From positions 1-10,959 of the forward strand of contig QQUD01000545.1 of the NCBI GenBank assembly GCA_008501785.1: DNA of 10,959 nucleotides, in the 5' to 3' direction. The position numbers and the translations under genes are program-made. Of this stretch, positions 6,353-10,959 are shown in pieces; the stretch's first letter is position 1, and every line of letters starts with the position of its first letter. The notes under the pieces are model-generated. The model did no database searches. It was not told the origin of the DNA and was given only the letters and a program-made list of their open reading frames with translations. Source of the DNA: Chloroflexota bacterium (lineage in GTDB: Bacteria; Chloroflexota; Anaerolineae; Promineifilales; Promineifilaceae).

Positions 6353-6358
6353 ATTGTA
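6353..6358 (-). promoter_or_regulatory. candidate -10 box of thrC (leaderless start)
   Basis: The minus strand reads TACAAT, then AACGAAT, then ATG, the same 7-nt -10-to-ATG distance as at the HAD gene. The region 17 nt further upstream (TTCGTG) is a poor -35 match, so support rests on the -10 box, the spacing and the lack of a ribosome binding site. Confidence 0.35.
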
Positions 6359-6417
6359 CTTCGTTTAAATAAAATCACGAATTGGATAATTTGTTGAATT
6401 TTTTGGATTTTTATTGA

Positions 6418-6450
6418 TGACATTTGTCGGCGGCAATTGTTCAAATGTCA
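6418..6450. promoter_or_regulatory. 9-bp inverted repeat in the thrC/cysC divergent region
   Basis: TGACATTTG (6418-6426) and CAAATGTCA (6442-6450) are perfect inverted arms separated by 15 nt that include CAATTG. It lies 73 nt upstream of thrC and 228 nt upstream of the divergent kinase gene. It could be an operator for a dimeric regulator, or an RNA hairpin. Confidence 0.4.
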
Positions 6451-6499
6451 CTTTTGATTTAGGTCTGGAATCGGCACAATGGTGTTGATGAGCATAAAA

Positions 6500-6541
6500 A
6501 ATCCTTTGTATTGTATGAAATTCGCAATGACAAAGGGGATT
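6500..6541 (+). ncRNA. candidate structured RNA: long hairpin preceding a terminator
   Basis: AATCC-TTTGT-ATTG (6500-6513) pairs with CAAT (6525-6528), ACAAA (6530-6534), GG (6535-6536) and ATT (6539-6541). This makes 14 bp with a one-base and a two-base bulge and an 11-nt loop. The intrinsic terminator at 6544-6569 follows directly. As the nearest gene to the left is on the opposite strand, the pair implies a separate plus-strand transcript: either a small RNA or an attenuated leader of the kinase gene at 6678. No clear promoter and no known RNA family was recognised. The surrounding gene-free stretch (6346-6677) otherwise holds the thrC -10 box, the inverted repeat at 6418 and the kinase ribosome binding site. 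Confidence 0.35.
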
Positions 6542-6543
6542 AC

Positions 6544-6569
6544 AAGCGTGTAGCGCTTACGCTTTTTTT
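6544..6569 (+). terminator. plus-strand intrinsic terminator upstream of the kinase gene
   Basis: AAGCGT (6544-6549) pairs with ACGCTT (6559-6564) around a 9-nt loop, and a seven-T run (6563-6569) follows. There is no plus-strand gene to its left within the window beyond 3237, so it must end a short non-coding transcript or act as an attenuator 109 nt before the kinase ATG. Confidence 0.6.
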
Positions 6570-6677
6570 GTACCCCTGATTGCTCGCATGTTGTTTACGC
6601 ATAACCTCTAAAAAATAGATTTATTCATGTTTAAGTTTGGAGCGTGATTTTAATTCAATTTCTAAAGGGAAATCGTT

Positions 6678-7265
6678 ATGAGTGTACCATCTGGCTTTGT
6701 GATTTGGTTGACAGGGTTGCCAGCATCGGGAAAAACATCGTTGGCTCATGCCATTCAGGAACAGCTGTTAAAGCAGCATGTTCCCTCAGTCATTTTAGAT
6801 TCGGATGAACTACGAGAAAAATTCACCCCAAAACCGGCTTTTACAGATGAAGAACGGAGCTGGTTTTATGATGTGATTTCTTATCTGGCTGCCCATCTGT
6901 CGCAAAGTGGTACGAATGTTTTAATTGCCGCCACTGGAAATTTAAGGGGGTATCGAGAAAAGGCGCGTCAGCAAGTCGAACATTTTGCAGAAGTGTTTTT
7001 GCAATGCCCTTTGGTCATTTGTGAAGAGCGTGATCCGAAAGGGATTTATGCGCTGGCCAAACAGGGGGATGCAGATTATGTGCCTGGTGTGAATGTGCCT
7101 TATGAAGCGCCTTTTGCACCAGAACTTGTTGTCGATATGTCGCAGGTACTTCCTTCGATTGCCGCAGAATCTGTGATTCGTCAACTACGGTTGACGGGCG
7201 TGATTTCTAACGAGGGTCGAAAGGTGCAATCAAACTCTCTCACAGGTTCTTTATCGGCAATGTAA
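6678..7265 (+). CDS. cysC: adenylylsulfate (APS) kinase family protein, divergent
   Basis: A P-loop kinase, 195 aa. CysC phosphorylates adenylylsulfate to PAPS in the cytoplasm. The Walker A is GLPASGKT (13-20). LDSDELREKF (40-49) replaces the usual LDGDxxR. QCPLVICEERDPKGIYA (109-125) and VPYEAPFAPELVVD (140-153) match the CysC C-terminal half very well. The middle differs: the family's FISPxR is here AATGNLR (84-90), keeping the Arg but losing Ser-Pro, and DGD has become DSD. No sulfate adenylyltransferase, transporter or sulfotransferase is in the window. It may therefore be a PAPS-forming enzyme acting alone or a CysC-like kinase with a changed acceptor. AAAGGGA at 6664-6670 lies 7 nt before the ATG. 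It is divergent from thrC and lies downstream of a hairpin/terminator that may regulate it. The 232 nt after it hold no gene. Confidence 0.85.
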   Translation: MSVPSGFVIWLTGLPASGKTSLAHAIQEQLLKQHVPSVILDSDELREKFTPKPAFTDEERSWFYDVISYLAAHLSQSGTNVLIAATGNLRGYREKARQQVEHFAEVFLQCPLVICEERDPKGIYALAKQGDADYVPGVNVPYEAPFAPELVVDMSQVLPSIAAESVIRQLRLTGVISNEGRKVQSNSLTGSLSAM

Positions 7266-7497
7266 TCCGTTGCCATTTTCAACGAAACAATTTTCCTAAA
7301 TAGGCTAAACATTTGTATTTTGGTTGGAATTGACCTGTCTTTTCAGATAGTTTGATATTTGTATTGCAGTATTGGGGCTGGGGAATCAGATAAGGTTTGT
7401 GAGAGAAATAAAACACTTTTTTTTGTTAAAAGCCTGCTAAAATAGATGATTAGAAAAACAACTTATAGGTATAAGAGATTCATTACAGGAGTATATA

Positions 7498-8496
7498 ATG
7501 AGTAAACACACCTTATCGCTGTTGGCATGGTTGACGAGTGTGATGGTCTTGTTGATTGTTATTGTTGGAGAAACGGCCGTTTCCCACGCCGAACCAACCG
7601 CAATTGAGCCAAAACAATATTTGCCCTTCGTTATTAATCCAATAACTGATCCCGAATGGTTGCAATACGTAAACCAATTTCGAGAATTAGCAAATCTACC
7701 AACGGTTTCTGAAAACAGCACCTACTCAGCAGGAGCCGTGTTGCACAGTAAGTATATGGTCAAAAACGATGAGATTACACATTCTGAAGACAGTAGTAAT
7801 CCCTGGTATACTCCAGAGGGTGCGGCTGCCGGAGACAATGGCAATGTAGCCGTCTCTAGCTCATCTAGTGCCAGTGATGAGTGGGCGATTAATTTGTGGA
7901 TGACAGGTCCTTTTCATGCGATTGGTGTGCTTGATCCAGGTTTGCTAGAAGCCGGTTATGGCAGCTATCGGGAGTCAATTGGCAAATGGAAAACCGGAGC
8001 CACACTTGATGTACTGCGTGGACGTGGGTCTATTCCTGCTGAGGTTACGTTTCCTATCTACTTTCCCGGTGACGGGGAGTCTTATTGGTTAACCAATTAT
8101 GGTGGAAATGAATGGCCTGACCCGTTAACGTCTTGTCCAGGTTATGTTAGCCCTTCTGGTCCGCCACTTATGATTCAATTAGGATCAGGCTCAATTACAC
8201 CCAATATTACAGCCAGTAGTTTTAAGAGCAGTAGTGGTGATCTGGAACATTGTGTGTATGATGAAACCAATTATGTTAACAGTGGTGCGTATGAGCAAAA
8301 TTTAGGCCGCCTTATTTTAAATTCTCGAGACGCCATTGTGATGATGCCAAAAAATCCATTGGATGTGGGTGAAACTTATACAGTTAGCTTGACGAATGAT
8401 GCAACGGTATATTCGTGGAGTTTTTCGGTGGTAGCGAGTACAAATTTAACGGCCGTTCCCCTCGAAACCACACAACACCTTTTCGAAATACGCTAA
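7498..8496 (+). CDS. secreted CAP/SCP-domain protein with C-terminal beta domain
   Basis: Exported protein of 332 aa. Residues 1-31 form a signal peptide (hydrophobic 6-24, likely cleavage after SHA). KQYLPFVINP (39-48) follows, a short linker resembling the C-terminus of the protein at 254. Residues 52-158 look like a CAP (SCP/PR-1-like) domain: YVNQFRELANLPTV, LHSKYM with H83, THSEDSSNPW with H95, then the helix DEWAINLWMTGPFHAIGVL (127-145) with E128 and H140, and AGYGSY. The CAP pocket uses two His and two Glu; H83 and H140 are the likely His pair, while the acidic partners are less certain. Residues about 225-315 look like a separate Ig-like beta domain ending in YSWSFSVVA. The functions of bacterial CAP proteins are mostly unknown. 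AGGAG (7487-7491) lies 6 nt before the ATG; TAAAAT at 7438-7443 may be a -10 box. Two copies of the repeated palindrome lie here, one inside the signal peptide. Confidence 0.87.
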   Translation: MSKHTLSLLAWLTSVMVLLIVIVGETAVSHAEPTAIEPKQYLPFVINPITDPEWLQYVNQFRELANLPTVSENSTYSAGAVLHSKYMVKNDEITHSEDSSNPWYTPEGAAAGDNGNVAVSSSSSASDEWAINLWMTGPFHAIGVLDPGLLEAGYGSYRESIGKWKTGATLDVLRGRGSIPAEVTFPIYFPGDGESYWLTNYGGNEWPDPLTSCPGYVSPSGPPLMIQLGSGSITPNITASSFKSSSGDLEHCVYDETNYVNSGAYEQNLGRLILNSRDAIVMMPKNPLDVGETYTVSLTNDATVYSWSFSVVASTNLTAVPLETTQHLFEIR

Positions 8497-8510
8497 AGTA
8501 AACCCTGTTG

Positions 8511-8544
8511 GCGGAGATGTCTATTTATGCATCGCCGCTTTTTT
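8511..8544 (+). terminator. terminator of the CAP-domain gene
   Basis: GCGG-A-GATG (8511-8519) pairs with CATC-G-CCGC (8530-8538): eight base pairs with one A/G mismatch and a 10-nt loop. A six-T run (8539-8544) follows. It starts 14 nt after the CAP stop and ends just before the stop of the convergent epimerase gene at 8546. Confidence 0.65.
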
Positions 8545-8545
8545 A

Positions 8546-9463
8546 TCAGAGTAAATCGTGCAAAGCTGATTCAGCCTCTGTGTACGTAAACGAAAAACCT
8601 AAATCTTGCAGCTTTTGTGAGGAAACATTGCGCCCTTCCAATACAATGGCCGCAATCTCGCCTAATAAGAGCTTGAGGGCAAAAGCGGGAACGGGGAAGA
8701 AAGACGGCCGTTTCAACACTTTCCCAATAACTTTCCCAAACGCTTTGTTTGTCAACGGATTGGGTGCCGTCACATTGATGGCACCCTGACTGTTTTTATT
8801 TTCAATAAAAAACTTGAGCGCAGCCACCACATCATCAATATGCACCCACGACCACCATTGATTGCCACTGCCCAATGGCCCCCCGACAAAAAGTCGATAT
8901 GGCAATACCGTGATAGGGAGCGCACCGCCATCCATACTCAAAACCAATCCCAGCCGTGCTATGACTCGGCGCACGCCCATCGACTCAACTTCAGCCGTTG
9001 CCGGTTCCCAACAGTTAGTCACAACATCTCCTAGAAAACTGTTGCCTGGAGATGCCAATTCATCAACCAACGTGCCGCTGTCAGGGTAATAATCAACCCC
9101 TGATGCCTGAATGACGACGCCTGGTTTTTGTTTGGCAGCTTTAATGGCAGAAACGATTGCTTGCCCTGCATCTAAACGGCTTTGTTCAATGCGTTTTTTT
9201 CGTTCCGGGGTCCACCTGGCAGGGATGAAACCGTTGCCAGAAATATTTTCACCCGCCAGGTTAATAATTGCACCAGCACCATCTGCTAGATGACCCCAAC
9301 CATTAGCTGTCTGTGCATCCCATTTCTCAGCACGAACGCCTGTGGGCAGTGCATGTTTTGCTGGATTCCTGCTCAAAATAATGACTTCGTGTCCATCTTT
9401 TGCCAGACTGGCAGATAGTTTACTGCCAATTAGACCTGTTCCACCTGTGATAATTACGCGCAT
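8546..9463 (-). CDS. TIGR01777 / YfcH-type NAD(P)-dependent SDR epimerase
   Basis: An atypical extended short-chain dehydrogenase/reductase of 305 aa, the usual family length. The nucleotide-binding loop is GGTGLIG (7-13) after MRVIIT. NLAGENISG (68-76) and RWTPERKKRIEQSR (83-96) are family hallmarks. SGVDYYPDSG (121-130) replaces the classical YxxxK active site, as in this family. WSWVHIDDVVAAL (204-216) is the second hallmark, and the C-terminus (about 240-305) is the family's small extra domain. Members such as E. coli YfcH are poorly characterised; the plant member GC1 affects plastid division, so no precise reaction is assigned. GGAG (complement of 9471-9474) lies 7 nt before the ATG, and a good promoter precedes it, so it is not simply co-transcribed with the methyltransferase 67 nt upstream. 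A repeated-palindrome copy at 8704 encodes Arg-Pro. Confidence 0.92.
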   Translation of the reverse strand: MRVIITGGTGLIGSKLSASLAKDGHEVIILSRNPAKHALPTGVRAEKWDAQTANGWGHLADGAGAIINLAGENISGNGFIPARWTPERKKRIEQSRLDAGQAIVSAIKAAKQKPGVVIQASGVDYYPDSGTLVDELASPGNSFLGDVVTNCWEPATAEVESMGVRRVIARLGLVLSMDGGALPITVLPYRLFVGGPLGSGNQWWSWVHIDDVVAALKFFIENKNSQGAINVTAPNPLTNKAFGKVIGKVLKRPSFFPVPAFALKLLLGEIAAIVLEGRNVSSQKLQDLGFSFTYTEAESALHDLL

Positions 9464-9504
9464 AATTGCACTCCAATTTATGAAATAAGCTTGTTTGTAC
9501 AGTT

Positions 9505-9533
9505 ATCATACCACGGTGTAAAGGTTTTGTCTA
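9505..9533 (-). promoter_or_regulatory. promoter of the epimerase gene, -35 box over a stop codon
   Basis: On the minus strand TAGACA (complement of 9528-9533), 17 nt, then TATGAT (complement of 9505-9510). Each box matches the sigma-70 consensus at five of six. The TAG of the -35 box is the stop codon of the upstream methyltransferase gene. Transcription would start near 9498, leaving a leader of about 35 nt with a ribosome binding site. Confidence 0.6.
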
Positions 9534-10352
9534 AGTATTGGCTGCTTTTTTGCCATGAATGAGGGCATATCCTAACTTACCTTGTCGAACGGCCGTTCCC
9601 GCACTGTGTGCAATTTGTTTGGCTTGGTCAAAATCAAGTTCAGGTAACGTTAATTTATCCAACTTTACCATCAGTTCAACGCCAAACAGCTTAGCCTGCA
9701 CAGAGCGCACCAGTTCTGCTAATGTCTGATCATGCCGTTCTGTATCCAAATTTTCAAAACCCGCGTTCTCAAGATAACCGAGATAACCTGCAATTGGTTG
9801 TGCATCCGCAATGCAGGCAATCCACGCCATTAATCCAGCTAATTCTGTTGGCAGCGTTCCATCACGAGTTATATCACTGATGCCAATGCGCCCATCTGGT
9901 TTAAGAACCCGCGCAAATTCAAAAGCAGCCGTTTTTTTGTTGGGAAAGGTGCAAAACGCACATTCACAAATTAGGGCATCAAAACGGCCGTTTGCAAAAG
10001 GCAGTGCTTCGGCGTCCCCCTGCTCGATGGTGATTAAGTGGGAGAGGCTGGTGGTGGAAACGGCTGTTTTTGCAATCTCGACAGCTTGTTTGCCATACTC
10101 AACACCGGTTACACAGCAACCAAACGTTTGTGCCAAATGAATTGTGCTGCGGCCTTGACCGGCTGCCACATCCAGCACATGGTCCGATGGTTTCAATTTT
10201 AGCAGTGTTCCCAATCTCTCGGTTAGTGCCATACCACCAGGGTGGAAAGAGTCGCCCAACAGCAGTTTTGTCCATTCGGATTCGTAAACGGCCGTGCAGC
10301 ACGCCTTCACATAATCACTATCTAAACATTTTGGATTTACCATAGCATTCAT
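9531..10352 (-). CDS. class I SAM-dependent methyltransferase
   Basis: A Rossmann-fold methyltransferase of 273 aa, substrate unknown. SAM motif I is VLDVAAGQGRST (59-70); the acidic residue after strand 2 is E85 in VTGVEYG; motif II is the QGDAEALPF stretch (111-119); ALICECAFCTFPNKK (126-140) and VLKPDGRIGISD (149-160) are motifs IV and V. The N-terminal part DYVKACCTAVYESEW (13-27) and LLGDSFHPGG (31-40) forms a cap that recalls arsenite-methyltransferase-like and related UbiE-type proteins. It is Cys-rich (C9, C18, C19, C79, C80, C129, C131, C134), but no arsenic gene is near, so this is only a hint. The ATG at 10352 was taken, with GGAAAG 4 nt upstream; a TTG at 10364 and an ATG at 10343 are alternatives. 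Three copies of the repeated palindrome (9589, 9984, 10288) fall inside, the highest density in the window. Confidence 0.88.
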   Translation of the reverse strand: MNAMVNPKCLDSDYVKACCTAVYESEWTKLLLGDSFHPGGMALTERLGTLLKLKPSDHVLDVAAGQGRSTIHLAQTFGCCVTGVEYGKQAVEIAKTAVSTTSLSHLITIEQGDAEALPFANGRFDALICECAFCTFPNKKTAAFEFARVLKPDGRIGISDITRDGTLPTELAGLMAWIACIADAQPIAGYLGYLENAGFENLDTERHDQTLAELVRSVQAKLFGVELMVKLDKLTLPELDFDQAKQIAHSAGTAVRQGKLGYALIHGKKAANT

Positions 10353-10401
10353 TCCACTTTCCAAACCCCATCAATATTCATGAAAATCACCGGACACAAA
10401 A

Positions 10402-10427
10402 AACGAAACGAGTACGGAAATTTCGTT
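10402..10427 (-). terminator. weak terminator downstream of the radical-SAM-like gene
   Basis: AACGAAA (10402-10408) and TTTCGTT (10421-10427) pair over 7 bp around a 12-nt loop. Read on the minus strand the stem runs into six T (complement of 10398-10403). The stem is A+T-rich, so strength is modest. It lies 10 nt beyond the end of the frameshifted tail at 10438, consistent with that tail having been the true gene end. Confidence 0.45.
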
Positions 10428-10430
10428 CTC

Positions 10431-10459
10431 TTCCGCGTTATTCCGCGTTCTCCGCGTCA
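10431..10459. repeat. three tandem 9-10 nt units of (T)TCCGCGTT
   Basis: TTCCGCGTTA (10431-10440), TTCCGCGTTC (10441-10450) and TCCGCGTCA (10451-10459) are near-identical adjacent units. From memory, similar CTCTGCGTT-like tandem runs occur in intergenic DNA of Chloroflexota and cyanobacteria. Here the run lies at the end of the shifted reading frame of the radical-SAM-like gene and supplies its last residues (DAENAE). Confidence 0.6.
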
Positions 10460-10575
10460 TATTTCTTTATCGATTGCCCATTAAACTGTACATGAGGGCC
10501 AAAATGAAACTGCAATGGCTCTGGATTAAAAGACACCCCCTGCGCCTCTGCCTTGGCACGTGCCCGCTGTCTCCC
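10438..10575 (-). pseudogene. frameshifted C-terminal tail of the radical-SAM-like gene
   Basis: After the GGG run (complement of 10573-10575) the frame one base over gives RQRARAKAEAQGVSFNPEPL, then QFHFGPHVQFNGQ, and stops at 10438. It looks like a natural continuation of the gene at 10526-10959 past its CAYNSVGYR motif. In the upstream gene's own frame the tail is Gly/Thr-rich (ETAGTCQGRGAGGVF) and stops early. A one-base gain in the run, real or a sequencing error, would explain this. The last few residues come from the tandem repeat, so the ancestral stop may have been earlier. Confidence 0.45.
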
Positions 10576-10959
10576 GATACCCAACACTGTTGTATGCACA
10601 AAATGGAATCTGCTTCCCATCCGGCAGCAAAATCTCCTTACAACACTTCATCAAATTTTTCTGATTAAATGTCCACGGATCCATAAAATCTTGCAACATC
10701 ACCATAAAAATCGTGCCCGACAAAGGCCCCAACTCAATATCAAACCCACACGCAGCACACGACAGTGCAAAATCCTGGCTTACCTTATCAAACCCAGGCA
10801 CCGCCGCAGACGACCACAATGCTTCCAACGCCTGCTTCACTTCATCATTGAACTTTGGCAGCACTCCGTTTGTGATGTAGTCCAAATAATCATCTACATC
10901 AATAATTCGCGTCAGCGGCAGCACCGTATCCTCCTCCAAATAGACATACGTCACCGAAT
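10526..10959 (-). CDS. radical-SAM-like protein, C-terminal part (cut by right edge, probably frameshifted)
   Basis: The reading frame is open to the right edge (a Ser codon precedes the GTG at 10954), so this is the 3' part of a longer gene rather than a complete 142-aa protein. Visible pieces, numbered from 10954: SCAACGFDIELG (65-76) with a CxxC pair, FMVMLQDFMDPWTFN (83-97), and KCCKEILLPDGKQIPFCAYNSVGYR (103-127, shown in the sequence as CC, PDG and FCAYN). From memory, the HCC/KCC...PDG...PFCxYN ending is characteristic of radical-SAM proteins related to archaeal MJ0619 (tetraether lipid synthase) and their bacterial relatives. The radical-SAM CxxxCxxC itself would lie outside the window. 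The product is therefore uncertain. The frame then departs from a plausible sequence at a GGG run (10573-10575) and ends at 10528. Confidence 0.6.
   Translation of the reverse strand, partial: SVTYVYLEEDTVLPLTRIIDVDDYLDYITNGVLPKFNDEVKQALEALWSSAAVPGFDKVSQDFALSCAACGFDIELGPLSGTIFMVMLQDFMDPWTFNQKNLMKCCKEILLPDGKQIPFCAYNSVGYRETAGTCQGRGAGGVF

Larger units (their letters stand above)
2232..10296. repeat. dispersed highly iterated palindrome ACGGCCGT (HIP-like)
   Basis: Exact ACGGCCGT starts at 2727, 2992, 4839, 5015, 5243, 7573, 8449, 8704, 9589, 9984 and 10288. Near matches: ACGGCCGA at 2232 and ACGGCCGC at 3684, 4233 and 4278. Counting the core CGGCCG, there are 16 in the window, including one at 5850. 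Longer symmetric copies are AAACGGCCGTTT at 5013 and 9982 and the 14-bp GAAACGGCCGTTTC at 7570. AACGGCCGTTCCC recurs at 2726, 8448 and 9588. Sites occur in genes on both strands and once outside genes. The word is read as Thr-Ala-Val in most genes, but as Arg-Pro at 8704 and Asn-Gly-Arg at 9984, so the constraint appears to be on DNA. Confidence 0.85.

Noticed and set aside
6346..6444. 33-codon N-terminal extension of threonine synthase
   Set aside because: A+T-rich, no ribosome binding site, unlike the family, and it would overlap the inferred -10 box and the inverted repeat at 6418.
2232..10296. CGGCCG excess as a by-product of a favoured Thr-Ala-Val peptide
   Set aside because: The word is also read as Arg-Pro and Asn-Gly-Arg, occurs on both strands relative to genes and once outside genes, and has A/T-symmetric flanks.

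Overview
The window looks like a chromosomal accessory or housekeeping stretch from a moderate-GC bacterium, most likely a member of the Chloroflexota (Anaerolineae/Caldilineae-like). This is an inference from the mix of a tiny Flp-type pilin, Sec-secreted proteins carrying a short YLP(L/F)(I/V) motif, an NCS2 permease of the PEST-H type and several SDR/methyltransferase genes with mixed strands; no rRNA or marker gene proves it. No tRNA, rRNA, CRISPR array, transposase or phage gene was seen.

Layout. Positions 1-36 hold the last codons of a gene entering from the left. A structured leader precedes a secreted orphan protein of 447 residues (254-1597, +). A shared bidirectional terminator (1690-1718) separates it from a 49-residue Flp pilin gene (1764-1913, -), which is too short for ordinary ORF calling. 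Divergent from the pilin is an overlapping pair: a HAD phosphatase/phosphomutase (2181-2846, +) and a MazG-like pyrophosphohydrolase (2836-3237, +). The pair ends at a perfect 24-bp stem terminator.

Convergent with that pair is an NCS2 nucleobase permease (3299-4681, -), whose leader holds a candidate 14-codon peptide with a perfect extended Shine-Dalgarno and a hairpin. Upstream lies threonine synthase (5011-6345, -). The thrC/cysC intergenic region carries an inverted repeat and a plus-strand hairpin plus terminator. Next come a divergent APS-kinase-family gene (6678-7265, +) and a secreted CAP/SCP-domain protein (7498-8496, +). Three minus-strand genes follow: a TIGR01777-type SDR epimerase (8546-9463), a class I SAM methyltransferase (9531-10352), and the 3' part of a radical-SAM-like gene that appears frameshifted and runs off the right edge.

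How the genes relate. Only HAD/MazG is clearly one operon, and both plausibly act on phosphorylated or nucleotide metabolites. The rest look like independent single-gene transcription units, most with their own terminator or promoter.

The most striking signal is not a gene. The 8-bp palindrome ACGGCCGT, often extended to AAACGGCCGTTT, occurs 11 times between 2727 and 10295, about once per 700 bp, in genes on both strands, in three reading frames and once in an intergenic region, and not at all in the first 2.2 kb. It resembles the highly iterated palindromes (HIP1) of cyanobacteria but has a different word.
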